The notes under the pieces are model-generated. The model was given only the letters and a program-made list of their open reading frames with translations. It had not been told where the DNA came from and made no database searches. Position numbers and translations under genes: made by a program. This document shows positions 53,909 to 63,281 of a stretch of 64,000 bases of DNA, one piece after another; the first letter of the stretch is position 1, and every line of letters starts with the position of its first letter. This DNA is from Mesorhizobium sp. LNHC252B00 (lineage in GTDB: Bacteria > Pseudomonadota > Alphaproteobacteria > Rhizobiales > Rhizobiaceae), in the NCBI RefSeq assembly GCF_000502955.1, contig NZ_AYWO01000001.1:156555-220554 (forward strand). Direction: 5' to 3'.

Positions 53909-55402
53909 ATGTCCGCGCATTTTGCCCGCTCGCATCGCCATGAAGCGCTCGATCGCCTAGCCGACCGCCGGCTGCTTCGTGAGCTCGCCTATATCGATGG
54001 GCACTGGACGGCAAGCGAGGCTGCTGAAAGCTTCGAGGTCACCGATCCGGCCACCGGCACGACTGTCGCTTTCGTCGCCGCGCTCGATGCACGGCAGACG
54101 ACAAAGGCGATCGATGCCGCCGCGCGCACCTTTCCGGCCTGGCGGTCGCTGTTGCCGCAGGAGCGCTCGAAAATCCTGCGAAAATGGTTCGAGCTGATCA
54201 TTGCCGCCAAGCAAGACCTCGCTTTGCTGATGACGCTGGAACAGGGCAAGCCGCTGCAGGAATCGCTGGGCGAAATCGACTATGCCGCCTCCTTCGTCGA
54301 ATGGTATGCGGAAGAAGCAAAACGTCTGAACGCCGAGAGCGTCACCAGCCATCTGCCGAACGCCGAAATGATGGTGCGGCGCGAACCGCTTGGTGTCGTC
54401 GGCGTCGTCACGCCGTGGAATTTTCCGTCGGCGATGCTGACCCGCAAGGCAGCGGCAGCACTAGCGGCCGGCTGCACCATCGTTGCGCATCCGTCCTCGG
54501 AAACGCCGCTGTCGGCGCTGGCGCTGGCCGAACTTGGCGAGCGCGCCGGCCTGCCCGCCGGCGTCTTCAACATCGTCACTGGCAAGGCTTCGACCATCGT
54601 CGGACGGATGTGCGAAGATCCACGCGTTCGCGCCATGAGCTTCACCGGCTCGACCGAAATCGGCAGGCTGATCGCCGCCCAGAGCGCGCCGACGATGAAG
54701 CGGCTGGTGATGGAGCTTGGCGGCCATGCGCCGCTGATCGTCTTTGCCGACGCCGATATCGACAGAGCGGTGAACATCGCCATTGACGCCAAATTCGCCA
54801 CATCGGGCCAGGACTGCCTCGCCGCCAACCGCATCTATGTCCAGCGGCCGATCTATGATCGCTTCTGCGCCGCCTTCGCCAGGCGCATTGAGACGTTGCG
54901 GACCGGCAATGGCCTTGCTCAGGGAATCGACATCGGCCCGCTGATGCATGAGCGCGCCGTCAAGAAAGTCGAGGAACAGGTCGCCGACGCGCTCACCCAT
55001 GGCGCGCGCTGCCTCGCCGGCGGCGCGCGGCATCAAGCCGGGCCGTTGTTCTACCAGCCGACGCTGCTGGCCGATGTCAGCGATGAAGCGCTGATCATGC
55101 GCGAGGAAACGTTTGGACCGGTTGCCGCCGTGACGCCGTTCGACAGCGAGGACGAGGTAATCGCCCGCGCCAACGCCACCGAATATGGCCTCGTCGCCTA
55201 TGTCGTGACCGAGAACGGCGCCCGCCAGCAGCGCATGGGCCGCGCGCTCGACTACGGCATGGTCGCCATCAACCGCGTCAAGATCACCGGCGCGCCGATA
55301 CCCTTCGGCGGCATCAAGCAATCCGGCATCGGCCGCGAAGGCTCGCGCCACGGGCTCGAAGCCTTCACCGATCTGAAGTATCTCTGCCTGGACATCTCGT
55401 AA
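53909..55402 (+). CDS. doeC: NAD(P)-dependent semialdehyde dehydrogenase DoeC
   Basis: The 497-aa aldehyde dehydrogenase has VGVVTPWNFPSAMLTRKAAA, MELGGHAPLIVFADADIDRA with the catalytic Glu, and SGQDCLAANRIYV with the catalytic Cys. It resembles succinate-semialdehyde dehydrogenases (GabD). Beside DoeD, the expected role is oxidation of aspartate semialdehyde to aspartate in ectoine breakdown. A separate GabD role cannot be excluded. Confidence 0.9.
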   Translation: MSAHFARSHRHEALDRLADRRLLRELAYIDGHWTASEAAESFEVTDPATGTTVAFVAALDARQTTKAIDAAARTFPAWRSLLPQERSKILRKWFELIIAAKQDLALLMTLEQGKPLQESLGEIDYAASFVEWYAEEAKRLNAESVTSHLPNAEMMVRREPLGVVGVVTPWNFPSAMLTRKAAAALAAGCTIVAHPSSETPLSALALAELGERAGLPAGVFNIVTGKASTIVGRMCEDPRVRAMSFTGSTEIGRLIAAQSAPTMKRLVMELGGHAPLIVFADADIDRAVNIAIDAKFATSGQDCLAANRIYVQRPIYDRFCAAFARRIETLRTGNGLAQGIDIGPLMHERAVKKVEEQVADALTHGARCLAGGARHQAGPLFYQPTLLADVSDEALIMREETFGPVAAVTPFDSEDEVIARANATEYGLVAYVVTENGARQQRMGRALDYGMVAINRVKITGAPIPFGGIKQSGIGREGSRHGLEAFTDLKYLCLDIS

Positions 55403-55433
55403 ATCGTCCGGCCATCCCTCAAGGAGTCAAAAA

Positions 55434-56813
55434 ATGCTCGACCAGTCCAACGAACTCGCCGCCTGGGATCGCGATCACTTGTTCCATCCCTCGACCCATA
55501 TGGGCACGCATGCGCGCGGCGAGAGCCCGACGCGCATCATGGCCGGCGGTGAAGGCGTCACCGTCTGGGACGACAATGGCAAGAAGAGCCTCGACGCCTT
55601 CGCCGGCCTCTATTGCGTCAATGTCGGCTACGGCCGGCAGAAGATCGCCGACGCCGTCGCCGCCCAGGCGAAAAACCTCGCCTATTATCACGCCTATGTC
55701 GGCCACGGCACCGAGGCCTCGATCACGCTCGCCAAGATGATCATCGACCGCGCGCCGAAGGGCATGTCGAGGGTGTATTTCGGCCTCTCGGGCTCGGATG
55801 CCAACGAGACCAACATCAAGTTGATCTGGTACTACAACAACGTGCTCGGCCGGCCGGAGAAGAAGAAGATCATCTCGCGCTGGCGCGGCTATCACGGCTC
55901 GGGCGTGATGACGGGATCGCTGACCGGGCTCGACTTGTTCCACAACGCCTTCGACCTGCCGCGCGCGCCGATCCTGCACACCGAGGCGCCGTATTATTTC
56001 CGCCGCGCCGACCGCTCGATGAGCGAGGAGCAGTTTTCGCAGCATTGCGCCGACAAGCTCGAGGAGATGATCCTGGCCGAGGGGCCGGAAACGGTCGCCG
56101 CCTTCATCGGCGAGCCGATCCTCGGCACCGGCGGCATCGTGCCGCCGCCGGCGGGCTACTGGGAAAAGATCCAGTCGGTGCTGAAGAAGTATGACGTGCT
56201 GCTCGTCGCCGACGAGGTGGTGACGGGCTTTGGCCGGCTGGGCACCATGTTCGGCTCCGACCATTACGGCATTAAGCCGGACCTGATCACCATCGCCAAG
56301 GGCCTGACCTCGGCCTATGCGCCGCTGTCGGGCGTCATCGTCGCCGACAAGATGTGGCAGGTGCTGGTGCAAGGCTCCGACAAGCTCGGCTCGCTCGGCC
56401 ATGGCTGGACCTATTCGGCGCATCCGATCTGCGTTGCCGCCGGCGTCGCCAATCTCGAACTGATCGACGAGATGGATCTTGTGACCAATGCCCGCGAAAC
56501 CGGCGCCTATTTCCGCGCCGAGCTGGCCAAGGCGGTCGGCGGTCACAAACATGTCGGCAACGTGCGCGGCGACGGCATGCTGGCGGCGGTCGAGTTCGTT
56601 GCCGACAAGGACGACCGGGTGTTCTTCGACGCTTCGCTCAAGATCGGACCGCAGGTGGCAACAGCACTTGCGGCAAGCGGCGTCATCGGCCGCGCCATGC
56701 CGCAGGGCGACATTCTAGGCTTCGCGCCGCCGCTCTGCCTGACCCGCGAAGAAGCCGACATCATCGTTTCGAAGACCGCCGACGCGGTCAAGAGCGTGTT
56801 TGCCAATCTCTGA
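55434..56813 (+). CDS. doeD: Diaminobutyrate transaminase DoeD, class III aminotransferase
   Basis: The 459-aa PLP enzyme is of the omega-aminotransferase class. Blocks: DAFAGLYCVNVGYGRQKIAD, YFGLSGSDANETNIKLIW, LLVADEVVTGFGRLGTMFGS and the PLP Lys in LITIAKGLTSAYAPLSGVIV. It moves the gamma-amino group of diaminobutyrate to give aspartate semialdehyde. It follows doeC by 31 bp with an AAGGAG ribosome site. Confidence 0.9.
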   Translation: MLDQSNELAAWDRDHLFHPSTHMGTHARGESPTRIMAGGEGVTVWDDNGKKSLDAFAGLYCVNVGYGRQKIADAVAAQAKNLAYYHAYVGHGTEASITLAKMIIDRAPKGMSRVYFGLSGSDANETNIKLIWYYNNVLGRPEKKKIISRWRGYHGSGVMTGSLTGLDLFHNAFDLPRAPILHTEAPYYFRRADRSMSEEQFSQHCADKLEEMILAEGPETVAAFIGEPILGTGGIVPPPAGYWEKIQSVLKKYDVLLVADEVVTGFGRLGTMFGSDHYGIKPDLITIAKGLTSAYAPLSGVIVADKMWQVLVQGSDKLGSLGHGWTYSAHPICVAAGVANLELIDEMDLVTNARETGAYFRAELAKAVGGHKHVGNVRGDGMLAAVEFVADKDDRVFFDASLKIGPQVATALAASGVIGRAMPQGDILGFAPPLCLTREEADIIVSKTADAVKSVFANL

Positions 56814-56821
56814 GATCGACC

Positions 56822-57925
56822 ATGAATGCCATGACCAAAACCCTTCCTGCCACCATGGCCGCCGTGCTGCTTACCGGGCACGGCGGTCCGGAAAAACTCG
56901 TCTACCGCAGCGATGTCAAAGTGCCCTCGCCTGCTCCTGGTGAGGTGCTGGTGAAAGTCAGCGCCTGCGGGATGAACAATACCGATGTCTGGGTGCGCCA
57001 GGGCGCCTATGGCACGGAAGAGGACGCGGCTGCGGTGTCGACCTGGCGGCGCCAGGGCAACACGCTGAGCTTCCCGCGTATCCAGGGCACCGACACTGTC
57101 GGCACCATCGCCGCCGTTGGCGAAGGCGTTTCGTTTGACCGCATCGGCGAACGGGTGATGGTCGATTTCTCGATCTACAACCGAGACGACGATTCGCTCG
57201 CCGACATCGACTATATGGGCCACGGCCGCGACGGCGGTTATGCCGAATACCAGGCCGTGCCGGCCGAGAATGCTCATCTCGTCGATACGAACATGACAGA
57301 CGTCGAGCTCGCCACCTTCTGCTGCGCCTATTTGACCGGCGAACAGATGCTGGAACGGGCCGCGCTCAAGGCCGGTGAACGCGTGCTTGTCACCGGTGCT
57401 TCGGGCGGCGTCGGCTCCGGCATCGTGCAATTGGCTCGGGCGCGCGGCGCCATTCCCTACGCCATCGTCGGCAAGGGCAAGGAACAGGCGGTGCGCGACA
57501 TCGGCGCCGAGGCCGTCATCACGCGTGGCATTGCCGACCTGCCGCATGCCGTGAACGAGGCGACTGGCGGCCAGCCGATCGATGTGGTGGCCGACCTCGT
57601 TGGCGGCGCCATCTTCAACGATCTGTTGCGTATTCTCAGGCCCGAGGGCCGCTATACCACCGCCGGCGCGATCGCCGGTCCGGTCGTCCAGCTCGATCTC
57701 AGGACCATGTACCTGAAGCAATTGCAGTTGCATGGCTCGAGCCAAGGCACGCGCGCGGATTTCCGCCGCATCGTCGGGTACATCGAGGCGAAGAAAATCC
57801 GGCCGCTGGTCGGCGGCGTCTACAAGCTCTCCGATTTCCACCATGCGCAGGCGGATTTTGTCGCCAAGGATTTCGTCGGCAAGCTGGTTGTGGTGCCGGA
57901 TGCCATGTGGGGTTCGGCTGGCTGA
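56822..57925 (+). CDS. MDR-superfamily zinc-type alcohol dehydrogenase/quinone oxidoreductase
   Basis: The 367-aa protein has an N-terminal GroES-like domain (GEVLVKVSACGMNNTDVWVR) and a Rossmann NADP loop LVTGASGGVGSGIVQLARA. The catalytic-zinc Cys/His set is incomplete, suggesting a quinone-oxidoreductase-like reductase. It begins 8 bp after the doeD stop and is probably in the same transcript. Its role in the pathway is unclear; it is not a standard doe gene. Confidence 0.87.
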   Translation: MNAMTKTLPATMAAVLLTGHGGPEKLVYRSDVKVPSPAPGEVLVKVSACGMNNTDVWVRQGAYGTEEDAAAVSTWRRQGNTLSFPRIQGTDTVGTIAAVGEGVSFDRIGERVMVDFSIYNRDDDSLADIDYMGHGRDGGYAEYQAVPAENAHLVDTNMTDVELATFCCAYLTGEQMLERAALKAGERVLVTGASGGVGSGIVQLARARGAIPYAIVGKGKEQAVRDIGAEAVITRGIADLPHAVNEATGGQPIDVVADLVGGAIFNDLLRILRPEGRYTTAGAIAGPVVQLDLRTMYLKQLQLHGSSQGTRADFRRIVGYIEAKKIRPLVGGVYKLSDFHHAQADFVAKDFVGKLVVVPDAMWGSAG

Positions 57926-58030
57926 ACAACCTATGCCTCAACACTGCCTTGATGCGGAAATGAGCACGACACGGGTGTTTGACGGGCTTTTGCGGCATTT
58001 CCGTCTTGCGCCGTCCGAAACCAGGACGAA

Positions 58031-58060
58031 AAATGGCCGGGCGCGAAGACGGCCCGGCCA
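58031..58060 (-). terminator. Intrinsic terminator downstream of the 2OG-type oxygenase gene
   Basis: GGCCGGGC (58035-58042) pairs with GCCCGGCC (58052-58059). On the minus strand it is followed by ATTTTTCG. It lies 161 bp beyond the end of the minus-strand oxygenase gene, so it is its likely terminator, or it ends an RNA from the intervening region. Confidence 0.7.
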
Positions 58061-58220
58061 AAAGAAGGTCAAACCTTCAGAGGGGAACACCGTCCGGCGG
58101 AATGGGAGGAAACCGCCGAACGATTTTGCCAGTCTGGGCTTATTTCTGCGCCTCGGCCACGAATGGAATTCCAAAAAATGCGCAAATTGGCAAAAATTCG
58201 TGCTCGGCACCATAGGGCCC

Positions 58221-59240
58221 TCACGAGCCCGCGGCTCCGGTCTCGAGCAGATCGGCATAGTGGCGGCGTGCCACGTCGGGATGTGAACGCAGCCGGCTTT
58301 TGAGCACATTGGTGCCGACATCGCGGAACAGTGGGTTGTCGGGATCGCTTGCCGGTCCGCGTGCCTGCGCCGCCAGTTCCTCGGAGAGGCTGAGGAGCGG
58401 GATGATGGCATCCAGCCGCGCGCTGAAAAAGAAGGGAACGGAAATCCGCTCGACGCCGGCAGGCGGCGTGACGACGCGGTGCACGGTGGCGCGCAGATAG
58501 CCATTCGATGCCAGTTCGAGCAGTTCACCAATGTTGACGACCAGCGTTCCGGGGAGCGGGTCGACATTCACCCAGCTTCCATCATAGTCGACCTGCAGCC
58601 CCTTGTTGTCGTCCTGCAGCAGCAGGGTCAGGAAGCCGCCATCCTTGTGCGCGCCGACACCCTGGTCGGTGCCGGTCGCCTGACGGCCGGGATAGCGCAC
58701 GATCTTCATGCGATGGTTGGGCGAATCCCGGTAGATTGCGTCGAAGGCGTCCTCGGGCTGGTCGAGCGACAGCGCGAAGGCCTTCAGCAAGCGGATCGCC
58801 ACCGCCGTCGCCTTGGTCTGCCATGCCAACAGCGCCGGCTTGAGCTCCGGCAGGGCCCGGGGCCACTGGTTCGGCCCTTGCAGCCGCGTCCAGGGTGCTA
58901 CTCCCGGCCCTTGCGCTATCGGCTGGCGCTCGACGCCGATGTCGAGCTGTTCACGCCAGTCGGCGGTGCCCCTGGTCAGTTCGCCGCCGGCGCGGGTGTA
59001 GCCGCGAAACTGCGGGGATTTGACCATTTCGATGGCCAGCTTGTCGGCTTCGGGCAATGCGAAGAACCGGCGCGAGGCATCGAGCACGTCGTCGATCTCC
59101 GCGGCGGAAATTCCGTGGCCGCTGAGATAGAAGAAGCCGACGTCCCGGGCCGCCGTGCGCAGGTCCAGGAGAAAGGTGCGATGCTCGGACGCACCTTGTT
59201 CGAGACGGCTGAGATCGAGCACCGGCACAATTCTGGGCAT
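58221..59240 (-). CDS. 2-oxoglutarate/Fe(II)-type oxygenase, isopenicillin N synthase family
   Basis: The 339-aa protein has the N-terminal DIOX_N block (VPVLDLSRLEQGASEHRTFL; DVGFFYLSGHGISAAEIDDV) and a double-stranded beta-helix core. Iron ligands are His and Asp in GAHKDGGFLTL and the distal His in LRATVHRVVTP; the co-substrate Arg is in VERISVPFFFSA. It probably oxidises a small molecule. Substrate unknown. Convergent with the MDR gene. The start at 59240 is followed by the standard MPRIVPVLDL. Confidence 0.9.
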   Translation of the reverse strand: MPRIVPVLDLSRLEQGASEHRTFLLDLRTAARDVGFFYLSGHGISAAEIDDVLDASRRFFALPEADKLAIEMVKSPQFRGYTRAGGELTRGTADWREQLDIGVERQPIAQGPGVAPWTRLQGPNQWPRALPELKPALLAWQTKATAVAIRLLKAFALSLDQPEDAFDAIYRDSPNHRMKIVRYPGRQATGTDQGVGAHKDGGFLTLLLQDDNKGLQVDYDGSWVNVDPLPGTLVVNIGELLELASNGYLRATVHRVVTPPAGVERISVPFFFSARLDAIIPLLSLSEELAAQARGPASDPDNPLFRDVGTNVLKSRLRSHPDVARRHYADLLETGAAGS

Positions 59241-59498
59241 GGTCAGGTTCCTTCCATTCTCTGCCTTGCCTGGGAGAAGTAGAAGCGACCACAGGCAGGA
59301 GATCCGGGCACGGATCGCGCCTCCAAAAGTGGCACGCGGTGGCTGCCGATCAAAGCAACGGGCGCTCCAATCTGGTCCGAATGGAAGAACGCCAGCGCTG
59401 CATATGATGGCCTGTCGGCAAATAATGTTCCAAGCTGCTATTTTGCCCGCAATGCGTCGCGTGGACCGTCCTTCGAGCGCGATATCGTCCAATAGCAG

Positions 59499-60636
59499 CT
59501 AGCGGAACAGATATTTCGACACTTCCGGGTTGCCGCGACGCCACATCACATTGTCCAGGAAGTAGTGGTGCACGTTGATGAATATCCACGCTATGAAGAG
59601 GAAAAGCGACGAGCCGAGCACCTGTTTGTCGTAGGGGACCAAGGCGGTCAGCGCCATCGGCACGAGCCAGAAACCAAGCGCGCCAAGAATTGTGCCGGCG
59701 ACGATGAATATCAGCACCCGCAGCCTGTACAGCGGCCCGAGAATGGACAGGACCTTGAATCCCGGATCCCTGGCGGCATCCGCGCGGTCGCGCTCGACAT
59801 TGGTCTGGTAACGCCAGACCACCGCCAGGTACTGCAACGAATGGAGCGCCGGCACCACAAGCAGCCAGAGCGGATTTATCGTCACGAACAGGATCCAGGC
59901 ATAGAGGGGTGACGACATAGGCGACGACGCCGTTATAGGGCAGCGCGCCACCATGCTTGCGCCAGCGATTGGCAAACATCACGACGGTGGCCGCCGAGGA
60001 CGCAGCGGCGACCGCGACGGCGATGTTGAGGAGCCATGGCGGGACGGCGAATGTGTAGTAGTCCAGGCCCCAGAACTGCCGTTCGGTGATCACCACATTC
60101 GTCTGAAGCCACGCGAACAGCCACACGGCATAGCCGTTGAACAGCAGCACCTTCTTGTCCTGATCGCTGAAGAATTTGCGCTTCAAGACGGCGTCCACCA
60201 TCAGCATGCCGTAGCCTTGCTTGACGTAGTGCCAGCCGACGAAAAAGCCCATCGCATTGGTGGCATATCCCAGCAGGCGAGCGTTCCCGGTTACGGAGCC
60301 ATAGGCGAAGAAGGCGCCCATGATCAGCGGCACGACAATGCCCGCGAAAATGTAGCGAAGCTGGAGGCTCCTGTCGTACCCTTCACCGCGCACCTTGCGC
60401 GCGTAGTTGCGATAGAAAATCTGGTAGGAATGCGCAAAGTGCGGCTGGTTGATGAGATGCGACAGCAGGAACGCCGTCAGCGCCACCAGACCTTCGTATT
60501 TGAGCGGCACAAAATACAGCACCGGCAGGATCACGAGCGCGCTCCCGCCAAGCATGAAAAAGTCGATGAACGGACCAAAGAGATATTTCTGCGGGGCGAC
60601 TGAAACCGAGGCATCCGCCGAAAGGTGAAGTGCCAT
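59499..60636 (-). pseudogene. Polytopic membrane protein with His motifs, frameshifted
   Basis: The first frame (60636 to about 59906) encodes a membrane protein with YFVPLKYEGLVALTAFLLSH, LINQPHFAHSYQIFYRNYAR and GWHYVKQGYGMLMVDA. The second frame (about 59905 to 59499) continues with SPLYAWILFVTINPLWLLVV, and ends INVHHYFLDNVMWRRGNPEV. A GGGG run at 59906-59909 is the likely site of a one-base insertion. Removing it gives 378 aa. The His pairs resemble those of membrane desaturase/hydroxylase-type enzymes, but the family is not recognised. It may be a true pseudogene or a sequencing error. Confidence 0.7.
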
Positions 60637-60778
60637 GCTGCCTTCTCCCTGTGATCGTTTATTTAGCCATCGACCTGATTGCCGGGCAAGGTCCCCGGGC
60701 TCCGAACTCAGGCTGACAAAAGACCTGACGACAGCCGACGGCGCCGGCGGCTTTTGTGCCGTGATAGGAATTTTTTCC

Positions 60779-60807
60779 TTGATTCGCGACCTCAGCTATG
60801 GTACATA
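60779..60807 (+). promoter_or_regulatory. Sigma-70-type promoter of small RNA copy A
   Basis: -35 TTGATT (60779-60784) and -10 TACATA (60802-60807) are separated by exactly 17 bp. Transcription should begin near 60814. The same spacing and similar sequence precede copy B on the minus strand at 16487-16459. Confidence 0.7.
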
Positions 60808-60813
60808 TTTGCC

Positions 60814-60861
60814 CATGGTGCTGATTTGCGCCAGTGACCCCGCCGCACAGGCGGGTTTTTC
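60814..60861 (+). ncRNA. Small RNA gene, copy A (unrecognised two-hairpin family)
   Basis: About 47 nt from near 60814. Hairpin 1 pairs UGGUGC with GCGCCA around a 6-nt loop; hairpin 2 is CCCGCC (60839-60844) / GGCGGG (60850-60855) with a GCACA loop followed by TTTTT (60856-60860). It stands alone on the plus strand, with genes on the minus strand on both sides, so it is not a leader of a plus-strand gene. Copy B (16406-16452) is a homologue. An ATG lies at its 5' end, but the one-base indel breaks the frame between copies, arguing against coding. Confidence 0.65.
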
Positions 60862-60863
60862 GT

Positions 60864-61889
60864 TCAGTCCCGTAATGCCAAGCCGGATGGTTGGCGGCCT
60901 GTCTTCAGATGGGGATCATGCCGGCGCAGGAATTTGCGTAGCGGCAACTCGAACCGAATGTACATCCGCCAGGCCAGAAGAACTGATGTAGCCGTGCCGA
61001 TCACGATGATAAGGTCTGGGGGAACCGGAAAAGCAGTCCACACCATCAGAAGCAGCGTTATCGGCAGAGTGTGGATCAGATAGAGCATATAGGAGGCGTC
61101 ACCGAGAACCGTCCAGACGCTCGGCTTCGCGTCGATCTGCATCGTGCCGAAAACGATCATTGCCGCTGGGAGACCGTAGACCAGCACGCGCTGGAAGCCG
61201 TTGTCGCCCGCGAGGAACTCCATGGTCCCCCCTTGCGGGGCTATCCCGATGAATCCGGCGGCTATCATCGCCGCGGCGCCGACAGGCAGGCACCACACCG
61301 CCGGTCTCCACCTGGGCACGTAGGCGAGAACGACGCCAAAGCCGAACTCGATGATCAGCGGGTTGCCAAGAAACTGCGGCACTGGACCCGCCGAGCGAAA
61401 TATCATTGCAAGGCCGAAGATGCCAAGGAGTCCCGGCAACAGCCGCCGATCGACGAGGACAACGGTCGCTGCGGCGTAGAACAGCATCTCGAAGCACAGC
61501 GTCCAGGCCGCCGGCAGCGCTGGCGCGGTCATCTGATCGGTAGCCGGCCAGAGCAGCAGCGTCGCCACTGCGTCCCGCCAGCCGAAGCCGGTTTTGTAAG
61601 CGACGATCGCATACGGGATGCTGGTCAGCAGGTAGAGCGGAACAATGCGCCGGAACCTCCGCCAAGCGAAAGATCGCCAGGTCAAACCCGGTGCCGTTCT
61701 TGCTATGATCACGCCTGATATGACGAAGAAGATATCTACGCCTGCGCGACCGACCACCTGAAAATCATGAGGCAGTAGACCATTGGACCCGGTGGCCAGA
61801 ACGGCAGTCTGAGCCGCATGGACATATACGACCATGAGCGCGGCGATGAACCGAAGTATTTGCAGAGACCAGATCAAGCCAATGCCCAC
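60864..61889 (-). CDS. Acyltransferase-3 family membrane protein (OafA/YrhL-like)
   Basis: The roughly 341-aa protein has about ten membrane segments. The family N-terminal block is SLQILRFIAALMVVYVHAAQ with the catalytic-type His, followed by GVDIFFVISGVIIARTAPG and RRFRRIVPLYLLTSIPYAIV. Such enzymes O-acylate surface polysaccharides, lipids or other carbohydrates. The start is uncertain; a GTG at 61889 is given because the longer frame to 62102 runs over the neighbouring gene. It lies 59 bp downstream of the ICMT-like gene, same direction. Confidence 0.8.
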   Translation of the reverse strand: MGIGLIWSLQILRFIAALMVVYVHAAQTAVLATGSNGLLPHDFQVVGRAGVDIFFVISGVIIARTAPGLTWRSFAWRRFRRIVPLYLLTSIPYAIVAYKTGFGWRDAVATLLLWPATDQMTAPALPAAWTLCFEMLFYAAATVVLVDRRLLPGLLGIFGLAMIFRSAGPVPQFLGNPLIIEFGFGVVLAYVPRWRPAVWCLPVGAAAMIAAGFIGIAPQGGTMEFLAGDNGFQRVLVYGLPAAMIVFGTMQIDAKPSVWTVLGDASYMLYLIHTLPITLLLMVWTAFPVPPDLIIVIGTATSVLLAWRMYIRFELPLRKFLRRHDPHLKTGRQPSGLALRD

Positions 61890-61947
61890 ATAGATTGAAC
61901 CGTTTTGGCAGTCGGCGGCAAGTTCCAGAGGGCCAGCCCAATGCCGA

Positions 61948-62616
61948 CTATCGCTGGCCAGATGCCGGCAGTGCCGAGCCTGGGAATCGCGGCAGAAGCA
62001 TGGGGACGCGCCGAGCATATCCATCATATTCGGGGAAGGTTTGCCGCAGGATGGCTTCCTCATTTCTGGCGCGCCGATACTGGAACAGAAACTGCAGCGC
62101 ACCGAGCGCCACCATCAGCATCGAAAAATGTGAAATGATCATACCGATAACGAAGACAGCCTCACATATGTACAGTGGATGGCGAACAATTGAGTATGGC
62201 CCTGTTGTAACCAGACGCCGGGCCGTAGCCATGACCGAGAAAGAGCGCCCAAGCCAGTAAAGACAAAAAATCGAACTGGCCGTGCCAATGAAAATCAAGC
62301 AAAGAGCCACCACTTGCGCTGCTTCGCTGTCCAGCGCGGGCGTCAGAAACATCGCCGCCAATATCATGAAAGACCCAGCTACCGATGTAATCCTTGGTTC
62401 AAGTCCCCGAGCCGTTCCCTTTGGCGGAAGGCGGCCGATTGTCATGAGAATCTGCAACAACAACAAGACAGTTCCCGCCGCCTTTGTGACGACAGCCAGC
62501 GAACTTGCCGTGGTGTCCTGGTGGAAATAGAAGAACAGAGGAGCCGCGCTAAATATCGCCAAAACCGTGATGACAAAGACGATGGCAACGCGGCCGAAAA
62601 AATCCTCAGTTAACAT
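61948..62616 (-). CDS. Isoprenylcysteine carboxyl methyltransferase-like membrane protein
   Basis: The roughly 222-aa protein has about five membrane segments. The C-terminal motif is that of the ICMT/PEMT-type methyltransferases: VTTGPYSIVRHPLYICEAVF and NEEAILRQTFPEYDGYARRV, followed by a proline-rich end. Such enzymes methylate lipids or small hydrophobic substrates using SAM. A GTG at 62625 gives three more residues. It is probably cotranscribed with the acyltransferase. Confidence 0.8.
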   Translation of the reverse strand: MLTEDFFGRVAIVFVITVLAIFSAAPLFFYFHQDTTASSLAVVTKAAGTVLLLLQILMTIGRLPPKGTARGLEPRITSVAGSFMILAAMFLTPALDSEAAQVVALCLIFIGTASSIFCLYWLGRSFSVMATARRLVTTGPYSIVRHPLYICEAVFVIGMIISHFSMLMVALGALQFLFQYRRARNEEAILRQTFPEYDGYARRVPMLLPRFPGSALPASGQR

Positions 62617-62755
62617 TTTGCCCACCCACTCGAGATGGACATTGAAGCACCACTTCCGCGCGCCGACAAGGAAATGGTTTGCAAAGAGTTAACTCCTCTG
62701 TCGCTGTGCTTCCTGGGCAACGACCGATTGGCGGTTGCGACGATCTCTCGGGCTC

Positions 62756-63280
62756 TCAGACCGATACGCCACCAAGAACCATCGCGTCGCTGTAGGCTTG
62801 GAATGCGATCGTGCAGATCGCCGCTGCTGAAATCGGCACGCCAAACGGCACGACGCCTTTGTGATCCAGATGTTGAACGTAAAGGCGGAATGCGCTTTGC
62901 GGCAGCATGAAGGGAGTTTTCACGATCAACGCCGTGGCTAGGGCGAAAACCAGCAGCAGTGCGGAAAACACGATCAGATCGCTTCCTCCGATCAGAAATG
63001 GCACCACCGCCATCAGCTTGACATCGCCGGCGCCGATCTTGCGCAAGGCCCAGAACGGGAAGAGCGCGACGAACAGCAAAAGTCCGGCCATGGCACTGAG
63101 CCCCGTGTCCCACCAGGATCCGGATTGGAGCGACAGCAGCAGCATGCCCCCCGCCCCCAGGCAGAGCAGCAGCAGCACGTCGCGATTGGATATCTTCTGG
63201 GTGGTGAAGTCGAGCCAGGCAATCCTTGCCAGCAGAGGAATGGTGAGGACTTTCAGCAGCAGCGCTTCGACGAGCAACAT
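62756..63280 (-). CDS. cpaA: Tad/Flp prepilin peptidase CpaA
   Basis: The 174-aa A24-family aspartic protease has about five membrane spans. The two catalytic Asp lie in IAWLDFTTQKISNRD and RKIGAGDVKLMAVVPF (GxGD motif). It cleaves leader peptides of Flp pilins at the inner membrane. It starts one base before the tadD stop, so the genes are coupled. A tadC end lies upstream, so this is the 3' part of a tad operon. Confidence 0.9.
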   Translation of the reverse strand: MLLVEALLLKVLTIPLLARIAWLDFTTQKISNRDVLLLLCLGAGGMLLLSLQSGSWWDTGLSAMAGLLLFVALFPFWALRKIGAGDVKLMAVVPFLIGGSDLIVFSALLLVFALATALIVKTPFMLPQSAFRLYVQHLDHKGVVPFGVPISAAAICTIAFQAYSDAMVLGGVSV

Positions 63281-63281
63281 G

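Noticed and set aside
60815..60861. Small leaderless ORF starting MVLICASDP in the RNA copies
   Set aside because: The reading frame is broken by a one-base indel between the copies and runs through the terminator, so an RNA function is more likely.
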